Shown here in pieces: positions 42,958-51,578 of a stretch of 64,000 bases of DNA. Numbering within the stretch: the first letter of the stretch is position 1; each line of letters starts with the position of its first letter. The notes beneath the pieces were generated by a model. It was not told the origin of the DNA and did no database searches. It worked only from the letters and a program-made list of their open reading frames with translations. Origin of the DNA: Planobispora longispora (GTDB taxonomy: Bacteria > Actinomycetota > Actinomycetes > Streptosporangiales > Streptosporangiaceae); assembly GCF_016863135.1 (NCBI RefSeq), contig NZ_BOOH01000012.1, forward strand, positions 124,001-188,000. The letters run 5' to 3'. The position numbers and the translations under genes were made by a program.

Positions 42958-44001
42958 TCAGCGGTACCAGGACCGCAGGACGCCCATCGGGGCGTAGCGC
43001 CAGCGGGGCAGGTGGCGGGCGGCGTAGATGAGCTCGCGGCATTCCTGCTCGGCCGCGAACGCGCGCAGCAGCCCGTCGTGGAGCAGCCGGGCGTGCCCGA
43101 GCTCGTGCAGGCGCCGGATGTAGGCGTCCTCCAGGGAGGAGGTCGCCCGCACCGCCCACTGCCCGACCTCGGCGGGGTCGGCGCCCCGGCGCTTGATCGC
43201 GACCTGGCCGGCGTGCTCCAGGCTGGTGGAGAGCTGGGCGAGGTCACGGGCGGCGGGCTGGAAGAGATCGGTGTCGGAGACCGTCGGGTTGCCGTCGAAG
43301 TCGATCACCGCGTAGCCGTCCCGCCACCGGAGGATCTGGCCCACGTGCAGGTCTCCGTGGATGCGGATGAGCGGGGTCGCGTCGTGGTCCGCCAGGACGC
43401 GGAACCGCTCTGCCAGGAGGTGCGCGCGGGCGGCCAGCCATTCGCCGTCCTCGCCGTCGGTCAGTTCCAGCGCCTCGCGCAGCGCCGCCTCGGCCCGGGT
43501 GGGCCAGGAGGTGCGCGCGGGCGAGGGCCGTACCGGGTCGGGGAAGGCCGCGGAGGGGGTGGCCAGGGCGGCGTGCAGGTCGGCGGCGAGCGCGCCCAGC
43601 TCGCCGGCGAAGGCGGTACGGCCGGCGGCCGCCTCCTCCGCGCACCATTCCCAGCCGTCGCGGGCGCCGGGCAGGTAGCGGGTGACCAGGGCGAGCAGCT
43701 CGCCGCCCCGGGTGATCGCCGCGTACGGCGTCGCCGTGGCGGTGAAGCCGACCGAGGTCAGGTGGGCGAACATCTCGGGGGCGGGGTGGGGGAGGGGGAC
43801 GGGCGGGGTGAGCCACTTGACGACCAGGGTTTCTCCGATGACGACGGAGTAGTTCGTCTGGTCCACGTCAAAGCCGCGCTCAGCCGCTCCGGCGGGCACC
43901 TCCGGCAGGGGGTGGAAGAGCCTGACGGTGTACGGGTCGGGAATCTCCGAGGTCAGAGCGGTGAGGAGCGCGGTGGTGCGGCCGTCTCCGGCCTGGGGCA
44001 C
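42958..44001 (-). CDS. Maltokinase/glucosamine kinase-like phosphotransferase
   Basis: About 347 residues, related to maltokinases. A cap domain (ALLTALTSEIPDPYTVRLFHP onward; VVIGETLVVKWLTPPVPLP holds the ATP-site Lys) precedes the aminoglycoside-phosphotransferase-like core with catalytic loop RIHGDLHVGQ (HGDLH at 215-219) and metal loop VIDFDGNP (233-237). A known actinobacterial branch of this family phosphorylates glucosamine; pairing with a SIS protein agrees with that. The start is uncertain: GTG 44001 is proposed; a TTG at 44037 lies inside an 18-bp palindrome. Divergent from a PotD-type binding protein gene. The substrate call is inference. Confidence 0.78.
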   Translation of the reverse strand: MPQAGDGRTTALLTALTSEIPDPYTVRLFHPLPEVPAGAAERGFDVDQTNYSVVIGETLVVKWLTPPVPLPHPAPEMFAHLTSVGFTATATPYAAITRGGELLALVTRYLPGARDGWEWCAEEAAAGRTAFAGELGALAADLHAALATPSAAFPDPVRPSPARTSWPTRAEAALREALELTDGEDGEWLAARAHLLAERFRVLADHDATPLIRIHGDLHVGQILRWRDGYAVIDFDGNPTVSDTDLFQPAARDLAQLSTSLEHAGQVAIKRRGADPAEVGQWAVRATSSLEDAYIRRLHELGHARLLHDGLLRAFAAEQECRELIYAARHLPRWRYAPMGVLRSWYR

Positions 44002-44020
44002 GGTGGCCAGCCGCTCCCAT

Positions 44021-44105
44021 ATTGAATGCGGATTCAATAGCTGGATCAAACTTCCATGTGACGATGTCGTGAAAAGTGTTGCCGATGTTGATGTTGCCTG
44101 CAACA
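44021..44105. promoter_or_regulatory. Two palindromes in the kinase/transporter divergent promoter region
   Basis: ATTGAAT-GCGG-ATTCAAT (44021-44038) is an exact dyad with 7-bp arms, and TGTTGC-CT-GCAACA (44092-44105) a second exact dyad; a further TGTTGC half-site is at 44078-44083. TATAAA at 44149-44154 could be the -10 box of the transporter operon. Two different regulators are suggested; neither is identified. Confidence 0.65.
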
Positions 44106-44179
44106 CTCCTGCTTTGGTCTGGCACGTTCCGTACGCCCCGGATCGCCCTATAAATCTGAATTCTGAAGGAGTAGCGGCT

Positions 44180-45316
44180 GTGCCCCGTTCCCGGTACACC
44201 CGTCGTCTTCCGGCTGCCGCCCTGGCAGCCGGTCTTGCGCTCGCAGTCTCGGCGTGTGGCGGGGAGGCCGCCGACGACACCACCGCCGCCGCGGGACCCG
44301 CCGCCAGCGCGTCCTCCGCGCAGCTCGACCCGAACGCCGACCTGTCGAAGCAGAGCCTCGCCATCTCGGTCTGGGACGGCTACACGCCCAAGGAGCTTCC
44401 GCAGCAGGTCAAGGAGAAGCTCAAGACCGAGCTGAAGGTCACGCTGCACGCCAACAACGAAGAGATCATGGCGAAGCTGACCTCCGGCACCGACACCGGT
44501 CTCGACGTCGCCTTCGTCTCCGGGCAGTACGCGCAGGCACTCAACGAGGCCGGGCTGCTGGAGCCGATCCACCCCGAGCTGGTCCCGAACCTGGCCAACC
44601 TCTTCCCCGAGGCCAAGGAGCTCTCCTACGACAAGGGCAACGTCTTCTCCGTCCCCTACACCTGGGGCACGACCGGCATCTGCTACCGCACCGACCTGCT
44701 GAAGACGCCGCCGACCAGCTGGAACGACCTGCTCAGCCCGCCGGCCGACGCCAAGGGGAAGGTCACCATGATGATCACCGAGCGCTGGCTGGCCCTGCCC
44801 GCCATCAAGGCGCTCGGCTACTCGGTCAACACCCGCAGCGACGAGGAGATCGCCAAGGTCAAGGAGAAGCTCCTGGCCGCCAAGCCGAACCTGCTGGCCT
44901 ACGACGACACGACCTTCCGCGATCGCCTGAAGAAGGGCGAGGCCGTCATGGTCGAGGCGTGGGACGGCTGGTGCCCGGCCGGCGAGAAGAACATCGACTT
45001 CGTGGTCCCCAAGGAGGGCAGCGACCTCTGGGTGGACACGATGGTGGTGCTGAAGTCCTCCAAGAACAAGGAGGCGGCGCACGCCTTCATCAACTACATC
45101 CTGGACCCGAAGGTCCACGGCTGGGCCGCCTCGAACATCCTGTACGGCGTGCCGAACAAGGCCGCGATGGACCTGGTCGACCCCGAACTGAAGGCCAGCA
45201 TGCCCTCGCTGCAGATGACCCCGTCGCAGCTGCTCCAGGGTGAGTCGATCATCGACCTCGGTGAGGACTCGGTGAAGTTCACCCGCCTGGCGACCGAGGT
45301 CGCGGCGCAGCAGTGA
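44180..45316 (+). CDS. PotD-type substrate-binding lipoprotein
   Basis: A 378-residue extracytoplasmic receptor. The lipobox ALAVSACGG sets the lipid Cys at residue 26. The mature protein follows the spermidine/putrescine receptor pattern: VPYTWGTTGICYRTDLL, KVTMMITERWLALPAIKALG, AYDDTTFRDRLKKGEAVMVEAWDGW (short form KKGEAVMVEAWDGW). GTG 44180 follows GAAGGAG by 8 nt. It begins a four-gene importer operon (D-B-C-A). Homology says polyamine; the divergent kinase and SIS genes could instead suggest an amino sugar. The Pro-X-Trp-Asp and Asp-Gly-Trp residues typical of polyamine receptors favour the polyamine alternative slightly. Confidence 0.9.
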   Translation: MPRSRYTRRLPAAALAAGLALAVSACGGEAADDTTAAAGPAASASSAQLDPNADLSKQSLAISVWDGYTPKELPQQVKEKLKTELKVTLHANNEEIMAKLTSGTDTGLDVAFVSGQYAQALNEAGLLEPIHPELVPNLANLFPEAKELSYDKGNVFSVPYTWGTTGICYRTDLLKTPPTSWNDLLSPPADAKGKVTMMITERWLALPAIKALGYSVNTRSDEEIAKVKEKLLAAKPNLLAYDDTTFRDRLKKGEAVMVEAWDGWCPAGEKNIDFVVPKEGSDLWVDTMVVLKSSKNKEAAHAFINYILDPKVHGWAASNILYGVPNKAAMDLVDPELKASMPSLQMTPSQLLQGESIIDLGEDSVKFTRLATEVAAQQ

Positions 45317-46209
45317 CCGGCTCCACCGTCTCCGGCGCGGCCGCGGTATCGCGGTCGCGCCGGTCGCGTGCGCTGGGGCGGCGGTCGCGTGCGATCGGGC
45401 GGCTGGTCTTCCTCGGTCCCGGCCTGGCCTACCTGATCGTCCTGCTGCTGGTCCCGCTGGCGCTGATCCTCAGCTACACGGTGTTCCGCCGGGGCCGCTT
45501 CGGCGGGGTCGTCTACGAGGCGACCGGGGAGAACTTCACCCGGCTGCTCGACCCGCTCTACCTCGACGTCATCGTCTCTTCACTGAAGCTGGCCACGATC
45601 GCCACGGTGATCGCTCTGCTGGTCGGGTATCCGACGGCGTACCTGATCGCGCAGTTGCCCCGGAAGTGGAAGACGATCGCGCTGGTGGCGATCGTGCTGC
45701 CGTTCTGGACGAACTTCCTGGTCCGGGTCTACGCCTGGATCGTGCTGCTCAGCGGCCCCGGGCTGGTCAACTCCGCTCTCGGGGACCTGGGGCTGGGCCC
45801 GTTCGAGTTCCTCTACAACCAGGGCACGATCGTCACCGGCCTGGTCTACTCCTACCTGCCGCTGATGGTGCTCCCGCTGTACGCCGCGATCGAGAAGCTC
45901 GACCCGCAGCTCCGCGAGGCCTCGGCCAACCTCGGCGCCCGGCCCGCCCGCACGTTCGTCTCGGTCACGCTGCCGCTGACGCTGCCGGGAGTGGTCACCG
46001 GGTGCCTTTTCGTCTTCGTGCCGAGCTTCGGCAACTTCGTCATCCCCGAGCTGCTCGGCGGCGGGCGATCGATCATGGTCGGCAACCTGATCAGGGACCA
46101 GTTCCTCAAGGCGAGGGACTGGCCGTTCGGGTCCACGCTGACGCTGGCGCTGCTCGCCGTCCTGATCGTCCTGCTGCTCCTGCAGGCATGGAGTGCCCGC
46201 CGTGCGTAG
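45313..46209 (+). CDS. PotB-type ABC permease
   Basis: A 298-residue inner membrane permease with six hydrophobic segments and the binding-protein-dependent transport signature EASANLGARPARTFVSVTLPLTLPG before the last helices (core EASANLGARPARTF). It starts at GTG 45313, overlapping the binding-protein stop by 4 nt (GTGA). It should pair with the PotC-type permease encoded next and be driven by the PotA-type ATPase. The Arg/Ser-rich N-terminus (residues 10-30) is cytoplasmic. Confidence 0.92.
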   Translation: MTGSTVSGAAAVSRSRRSRALGRRSRAIGRLVFLGPGLAYLIVLLLVPLALILSYTVFRRGRFGGVVYEATGENFTRLLDPLYLDVIVSSLKLATIATVIALLVGYPTAYLIAQLPRKWKTIALVAIVLPFWTNFLVRVYAWIVLLSGPGLVNSALGDLGLGPFEFLYNQGTIVTGLVYSYLPLMVLPLYAAIEKLDPQLREASANLGARPARTFVSVTLPLTLPGVVTGCLFVFVPSFGNFVIPELLGGGRSIMVGNLIRDQFLKARDWPFGSTLTLALLAVLIVLLLLQAWSARRA

Positions 46210-46975
46210 ACCCCGCCTGCTGTACGTCCCGTTCTGGATGACCTACGTCTTCCTGTACGCGCCGATCGCGGTGCTGGTCGTCATGTCGTTCAACTCCGGA
46301 GACTCGCCGTACTCCTTCGACGGGTTCAGCCTGAAGTGGTACGGCGAGCTGGCGGGCAACGCCGAGATCGGCAAGGGCCTGGTCAACACCCTGCTGGTGG
46401 CCGCGGGCTCGACCGTCCTGGCGACCGCGCTGGGCACGCTGCTGGCCGTGGGGCTGGCGCGGTACAGCAGGTCGAAGGTGCTGGACGCGATCGGCGTGCT
46501 CCCGGCCGTGCTGCCGGACCTGGTGCTGGCCATCGGGCTGCTGGTGTTCTACGGGACGGTCAAGATGACCCTCGGCCTGCACTCGGTGCTGCTGGCGCAC
46601 ACGGTCTTCGGCATGGCGTTCGTCGCCGCGGTGGTCCGCACCCGGCTCACCCACGCCGACTTCTCCCTGGAGGAGGCCTCGCGCGACCTGGGGGCCACCC
46701 CGGCGACGACGTTCTTCCGGATCACCCTGCCGCAGCTCGTGCCGGGCATCGCCGCGGGCGCGCTGCTGGCGTTCACGCTCTCCGTCGACGAGTTCGTCAT
46801 CGCGTTCTTCACCGCGGCGCCGACCGAGCCGACCCTGCCCATCGTCATCTACTCAATGGTCCGCTTCGGGGTCACCCCGGAGATCAACGCGTTGGCCACG
46901 CTGCTGCTGGCCGTGAGCTTCACCGTGGTGATCGTGGCCCAGCGGATGACCCGACTGACGGAGTCCTTCACCTGA
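46202..46975 (+). CDS. PotC-type ABC permease
   Basis: A 257-residue permease with the EAA-like loop [21 protein letters not shown] and six membrane segments. GTG 46202 lies 8 nt after GGAG within the end of the PotB-type gene; a GTG at 46193 is the alternative and adds three residues. Its stop overlaps the ATPase ATG (TGATG). Forms the heterodimeric channel with the preceding permease. Confidence 0.92.
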   Translation: MRRPRLLYVPFWMTYVFLYAPIAVLVVMSFNSGDSPYSFDGFSLKWYGELAGNAEIGKGLVNTLLVAAGSTVLATALGTLLAVGLARYSRSKVLDAIGVLPAVLPDLVLAIGLLVFYGTVKMTLGLHSVLLAHTVFGMAFVAAVVRTRLTHADFSLEEASRDLGATPATTFFRITLPQLVPGIAAGALLAFTLSVDEFVIAFFTAAPTEPTLPIVIYSMVRFGVTPEINALATLLLAVSFTVVIVAQRMTRLTESFT

Positions 46976-48009
46976 TGCTGCAGATCACTGGTGTCAGCCG
47001 CCGGTTCGGCGACGTCACGGCGCTGGCGGACGTCTCCCTTGAGATCCGCCAGGGCGAGTTCTTCGCGCTGCTGGGCCCCAGCGGCTGCGGAAAGACCACG
47101 CTCCTGCGCATCCTGGCCGGGTTCGAGTCGCCGGACTCCGGAACCGTCACCCTCGACGGCGACGACCTGCTCGGCCGGGCCGCGCACCGCCGCCCGGTCA
47201 ACCTGATGTTCCAGTCCTACGCCCTGTTCCCGCACATGACCGTGGCCAAGAACGTCGCCTACGGCCTGGAGCGGGAGAAGCTGCCGAAGGCGGAGATCCG
47301 GTCGCGGGTCGGCGAGGTGCTGGAGAAGGTGGGGCTGTCCGCGATGGCCGGGCGCAGGCCGCAGCAGCTGTCCGGCGGCCAGCGCCAGCGGGTCGCGCTG
47401 GCCCGCGCGATCGTCAAGCGGCCGCGCCTGCTCCTGCTCGACGAGCCGCTGTCCGCGCTGGACAAGAAGGTGCGCGCGGAGATGCAGCTGGAGCTCAAGC
47501 GGCTCCAGAACGAGGTCGGCATCACCTTCGTCGTGGTCACCCACGACCAGGAGGAGGCCATGTCGCTCGCCGACCGGATCGCGGTCTTCAACGCGGGCCG
47601 GGTCGAGCAGGTGGACGAGCCGGTGCGGCTCTACGAGCGGCCGCGGACCCCGTTCGTGGCGGGCTTCGTGGGAGCCAGCAACCTCTTCCCGGGCCGGGCG
47701 TGCGCGGCCGGCCTGGCCGCCGACGGCCTGGGCGTGCTGCCCGGCGCCTCCGACCTGCCGGACGGCACGCCCGCGCTGCTGGCCGTACGGCCCGAGCGGC
47801 TCCGGCTGGACGACGCTCCGGCCGAGGGCGTGCTCCACGGCGAGGTCGCCGACGTGAGCTTCTACGGCGGCGTCTCGCATGTCGCGGTCACCGTGCCGGG
47901 CCGTCCGGAACCGCTCCTGGTCGCGACGCAGGGGGCCACCCGGGTCCGGCAGGGCGCGCGGGTCGGGGTGTCCTGGGCGTCCGGGGACGGGGTGCTGGTC
48001 CCTCAATGA
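46975..48009 (+). CDS. PotA-type ABC ATPase
   Basis: A 344-residue importer ATPase. Walker [10 protein letters not shown] (about residues 38-46), Q-loop [21 protein letters not shown], signature [16 protein letters not shown], Walker [16 protein letters not shown], and the His switch [16 protein letters not shown]-terminal TOBE-like domain ([29 protein letters not shown]) closes it. The ATG overlaps the permease stop by one base. Last gene of the transporter operon; it ends 7 nt inside a convergent TetR gene. Confidence 0.94.
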   Translation: MLQITGVSRRFGDVTALADVSLEIRQGEFFALLGPSGCGKTTLLRILAGFESPDSGTVTLDGDDLLGRAAHRRPVNLMFQSYALFPHMTVAKNVAYGLEREKLPKAEIRSRVGEVLEKVGLSAMAGRRPQQLSGGQRQRVALARAIVKRPRLLLLDEPLSALDKKVRAEMQLELKRLQNEVGITFVVVTHDQEEAMSLADRIAVFNAGRVEQVDEPVRLYERPRTPFVAGFVGASNLFPGRACAAGLAADGLGVLPGASDLPDGTPALLAVRPERLRLDDAPAEGVLHGEVADVSFYGGVSHVAVTVPGRPEPLLVATQGATRVRQGARVGVSWASGDGVLVPQ

Positions 48010-48611
48010 GACGGCTTCAGATCGTTCCCCGTGGCCGCGCGGGCGTAGGCCAGGATGAGGTCCGCCGCCTCATCCGGGCCGATCACCGGGTGGCGGGCCG
48101 TTATGCGGTAACCGTACGCGTCCTCGAGCGCGACGAGGTTGCGCGCGACGACCAGGGAGTCGTCGGAGAGCGTGAAGGTTCCCAGGGCGCTGCCGGTCTC
48201 CAGGATGCTCTGGTACATCGCGACCTGGCGGTCGTAGAGCGTGGTGAGCAGGAGCGCGTACATCCGGTTGCGGGACGCGGCGCCGCCGAGCTCGTTGAGG
48301 AGCCGTACGTCCGGGTCCTCCGGGCCGTGCGGCAGGCCCGAGCGGATGGTCACGACGAGCTTCTCGACGGGGTCGCGCATCCCGCTGATCCGCTTCAGGC
48401 GCAGCTCGTAGAAGCGCTCCATCCCGGCGTGGTGGGCCTCCACCAGGAGTTCGCCGAGATCGGGGAAGTGGTAGAGCACGGCGCCGGAGGTCAGTCCCGC
48501 CTCCTCCGCGACGTGGTTGAGCCCGACACCGTCGGTGCCGTGTCTGATGATCGCCCGGCGCGCCGCGTCGATGAGATCCACACGCCGATCAGACCGACTC
48601 ATACGCGCCAT
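48003..48611 (-). CDS. TetR-family regulator
   Basis: A 202-residue repressor. The HTH region (about 8-55) reads [21 protein letters not shown] and [21 protein letters not shown]; the rest is a helical ligand domain similar in size to BetI/polyamine-type repressors. ATG 48611, with a possible second start at 48602. It is divergent from the glycosyltransferase gene (130-nt gap) and convergent with the ABC ATPase gene, overlapping its stop by 7 nt. Likely targets are itself and the glycosyltransferase-aldehyde dehydrogenase pair; no clear operator dyad was found apart from TGATTT (48687-48692)/AAATCA (48711-48716). Confidence 0.9.
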   Translation of the reverse strand: MARMSRSDRRVDLIDAARRAIIRHGTDGVGLNHVAEEAGLTSGAVLYHFPDLGELLVEAHHAGMERFYELRLKRISGMRDPVEKLVVTIRSGLPHGPEDPDVRLLNELGGAASRNRMYALLLTTLYDRQVAMYQSILETGSALGTFTLSDDSLVVARNLVALEDAYGYRITARHPVIGPDEAADLILAYARAATGNDLKPSH

Positions 48612-48740
48612 ATTTCCCCGTTCGTTTACCTCAGTGATTCACGCCGGGGTCCATAGTGGCCGATATCCGGCATTCCCGCTAGATCATGATTTAAACAAAT
48701 ATTTAACACAAAATCAGCCCCCTGCCGTCTGGAGGATGCG

Positions 48741-50009
48741 ATGCCCCTCACGATCCTGTTCATGCCGGAGAGCGCCTACGGGCCGACGAACAACTGCATC
48801 GGCATCGGTGACATTCTGCGTAAGCGCGGTCACCGGGTCGTTTTCGCCGCTGAAGCCTCCTGGAAGGGGAAGCTGGAGGCGCTCGGCTTCGAGGAGGACC
48901 TGGTCGACCTGGCTCCGCCGTCCGAGGAGGAGCAGGACGCGGGGCAGTTCTGGAAGGACTTCATCCGGGACACCGCGCCGGAATACCGCAAGACGACCGC
49001 CGAGCAGCTGGAGACGGTGACCAAGCCGATCTGGGACGCCCTCATCGACGGCGTGAAGTACTGCGAACCGCAGCTCAAGGCGATTATCGAGCGCGTTCAG
49101 CCGGATGTCATCGTCGAGGACAACGTCATCACTTTCCCGGCGCTTATGACCGCGGGCAAGCCGTTCGTGCGCATCGTCTCCTGCAATCCGCTGGAGGTCC
49201 GCGGCGAGAATGCGGCGCCGGTCTTCTCCGGCCTCCCGGCCGACGACCGCTCGGAGTGGGACGCCTTCCGCGCCGAGTACGACCGCACCCACCGCGAGGT
49301 CTGGACCGCCTTCAACGAGTGGTGCGTCGCCCAGGGCACCGCGCCCCTGCCCGACCTGGACTTCATCCACGAGGGCGACCTGAACCTGTACGTGTTCCCG
49401 GAGATCGCGGACTACACCGACGCGCGCCCGCTCGGCCCGAACTGGCACCGCCTGGACTCCTCGGTCCGCGAGACCGACGACGCCTTCGAACTGCCGGAGT
49501 CGCTCGCAGGCGACGGGGCCCTGGTCTACTTCTCGCTCGGCTCGCTCGGCTCGGCCGACGTGGAGCTGATGCAGCGGGTGATCGACGTGCTGGGCACCAC
49601 CCCGCACCGCTTCATCGTCTCCAAGGGCCCGCTGCACGAGGAGATCAAGCTCGCCGACAACATGTGGGGCGCCGAGTTCGTCCCGCAGACGAAGATCATT
49701 CCGATGGTGGACCTGGTCATCACGCACGGCGGCAACAACACCACCACCGAGGCGCTGCACTTCGGCAAGCCGATGATCCTGCTGCCCCTGTTCTGGGACC
49801 AGTACGACAACGCCCAGCGCATGCACGAGCTGGGCTACGGCGTCCGGCTGTCCACCTACGCCTTCACCGACGAGGAGCTGACCGGCGCCCTCGATCGGCT
49901 CCTGGGCGACACCGGGCTGCGCGCGCGCCTGGCCGCCGCCGGCGAGGAGATCCGCCGCCGCGACGGCCTGCGCAAGGCCGCCGACCTGATCGAGCAGGCC
50001 GGCGCCTGA
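48741..50009 (+). CDS. Macrolide-type GT1 glycosyltransferase
   Basis: A 422-residue GT-B fold transferase of the family that inactivates macrolides or decorates natural products using UDP-sugars. The acceptor domain (about 1-220) starts ILFMPESAYGPTNNCIGIGD; the donor domain has VYFSLGSLGSAD, FVPQTKIIPMVDLVITHGG and the donor motif HGGNNTTTEALHFGKPMILL. ATG 48741 follows GGAGG by about 7 nt. The next gene, an aldehyde dehydrogenase, begins 28 nt later and is probably co-transcribed. Unusual pairing: the aldehyde dehydrogenase suggests catabolism, the glycosyltransferase detoxification. Confidence 0.9.
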   Translation: MPLTILFMPESAYGPTNNCIGIGDILRKRGHRVVFAAEASWKGKLEALGFEEDLVDLAPPSEEEQDAGQFWKDFIRDTAPEYRKTTAEQLETVTKPIWDALIDGVKYCEPQLKAIIERVQPDVIVEDNVITFPALMTAGKPFVRIVSCNPLEVRGENAAPVFSGLPADDRSEWDAFRAEYDRTHREVWTAFNEWCVAQGTAPLPDLDFIHEGDLNLYVFPEIADYTDARPLGPNWHRLDSSVRETDDAFELPESLAGDGALVYFSLGSLGSADVELMQRVIDVLGTTPHRFIVSKGPLHEEIKLADNMWGAEFVPQTKIIPMVDLVITHGGNNTTTEALHFGKPMILLPLFWDQYDNAQRMHELGYGVRLSTYAFTDEELTGALDRLLGDTGLRARLAAAGEEIRRRDGLRKAADLIEQAGA

Positions 50010-50037
50010 CGTTTTCGAGCACGAGCAAGGACGTTCC

Positions 50038-51444
50038 ATGGGTAAGTTGATCAATCCGGCGACCGGCGAGCTCGTCACGGAGGCGGCCGTCACCCCGGTC
50101 ACCGAGGTGGCGGCGGCCGTACGGCGGGCGCGCGGGGCCTTCGCCGAGTGGGGCGCGGCGACCCCGGCCGAACGGGCCAGGGTGCTGCTGCGCTTCGCCG
50201 ACCTCGTCGAGGCCGACGCCGAGGAGCTGACCCGGCTGGAGGTGACCGAGACCGGCAAGCCTGCGGCGGTGTTCCGCGACGGCGAGCTGCCCTTCGCGGT
50301 CGACAACCTCCGCTTCTTCGCCGGGGCGGCCCGCTCGCTGGACGGCACCGGGGCGGGGGTGTTCAGCGCGGGCTACACGTCGGTGCTGGTGCGCCGCCCG
50401 GTCGGCGTCGTCGCCTCGATCGCCCCGTGGAACTTCCCGCTCGTGATGGCGGTCTGGAAGATCGGGCCCGCGCTCGCCGCGGGCAACGCGGTGGTGATCA
50501 AGCCCGCTCCGCAGACGCCGGGGACCACCCTGCGGCTGGCCGAGCTGTTCGCCCGCGCCGGCGCCCCGGACGGGCTGCTCCAGGTCGTGCTCGGCGACGC
50601 CGAGGCCGGCCAGGCGCTGGTGACCGACCCCGGCGTGGACATGGTGAGCGTCACCGGGTCCACCGAGACCGGCCGCGCGGTCATGCGCGGGGCCGCGGGC
50701 TCCCTGAAGCGGGTCCATCTGGAGCTGGGCGGCAAGGCGCCGGCGCTGGTCTTCGGCGACGCGGACCTGGCCGGGATGGCCAGGGGCGTGGCGATGGGCG
50801 CGACCTACAACACCGGCCAGGACTGCACGGCCGCCACGCGGGTCTACATCGCCCGCGAGGTGTACGGCGACGCCGTCGAAGCGCTTCACGGCACGCTGGC
50901 CGGGATCAGGGCCGGCGACCCCTGGGACCCGTCGACCGACATCGGCCCGCTGATCTCCGCCGGGCACCGGGACCGGGTGCACGGCTTCGTCGAGCGCGCG
51001 AGGGCCGCGGGCGCCGCGGTGCTGTGCGGCGGCGCCCCGGTGGAGGGGTCCGGCTTCTTCTATCCGCCGACGCTGGTCGACGGGGCCCGCCAGGACAGCG
51101 AGATCGTCCAGGGCGAGCTGTTCGGCCCGGTGCTGGTGACCCTGCCCTTCGACGGCGAGGACGAGGCGGTGCGGCTGGCCAACGACACCCCCTACGGCCT
51201 GGCCTCCTCGGTCTGGTCCCGGGACGTGGCCCGGGCGCTGCGCGTCTCGCACCGTCTCGACGTGGGGGTGACCTGGGTCAACGACCACCTGCCGATCGCC
51301 TCGGAGGCCCCGCACGGCGGGGTGAAGGGCAGCGGCTTCGGCAAGGACATGAGCCAGGAGGCGGTCCAGGAGTACTCGGTGACCCGGCACCTGATGATCA
51401 AGCATCAGGCCCCGGAGGCCAGGGACTCGTTCCGGCCCGCCTAG
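50038..51444 (+). CDS. Aldehyde dehydrogenase, aminobutyraldehyde/betaine aldehyde type
   Basis: A 468-residue NAD(P)-dependent enzyme. The general base Glu229 is in LELGGKAPALVF and the catalytic Cys263 in NTGQDCTAATR; FFYPPTLVD and GELFGPVL follow at the usual places. The GQDCTAATR active-site context is that of gamma-aminobutyraldehyde dehydrogenases, so a role in polyamine breakdown is plausible given the PotDBCA-type transporter 5 kb upstream. Betaine aldehyde is the alternative, which would complete the choline route started at 31 kb. AAGGACGTTCC precedes the ATG. It ends the glycosyltransferase operon. Confidence 0.9.
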   Translation: MGKLINPATGELVTEAAVTPVTEVAAAVRRARGAFAEWGAATPAERARVLLRFADLVEADAEELTRLEVTETGKPAAVFRDGELPFAVDNLRFFAGAARSLDGTGAGVFSAGYTSVLVRRPVGVVASIAPWNFPLVMAVWKIGPALAAGNAVVIKPAPQTPGTTLRLAELFARAGAPDGLLQVVLGDAEAGQALVTDPGVDMVSVTGSTETGRAVMRGAAGSLKRVHLELGGKAPALVFGDADLAGMARGVAMGATYNTGQDCTAATRVYIAREVYGDAVEALHGTLAGIRAGDPWDPSTDIGPLISAGHRDRVHGFVERARAAGAAVLCGGAPVEGSGFFYPPTLVDGARQDSEIVQGELFGPVLVTLPFDGEDEAVRLANDTPYGLASSVWSRDVARALRVSHRLDVGVTWVNDHLPIASEAPHGGVKGSGFGKDMSQEAVQEYSVTRHLMIKHQAPEARDSFRPA

Positions 51445-51578
51445 AAGTGCGGGTGCTTCCTGCACCGGCGGCCCCGTTTATAGGGATCTGCACCACCAAA
51501 TCGATCTAAAAGCGATATAAAGGATGTGCTCAAATTGCGTGCGCGGCTTCCCCGCCCGGCGATGGGTTACGTAGACCA

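Noticed and set aside
44114-44126. TTGGTCTGGCACG as a DasR site before the PotD-type gene
   Set aside because: Only the TGGTCT half matches the DasR consensus; the AGACCA half is missing.
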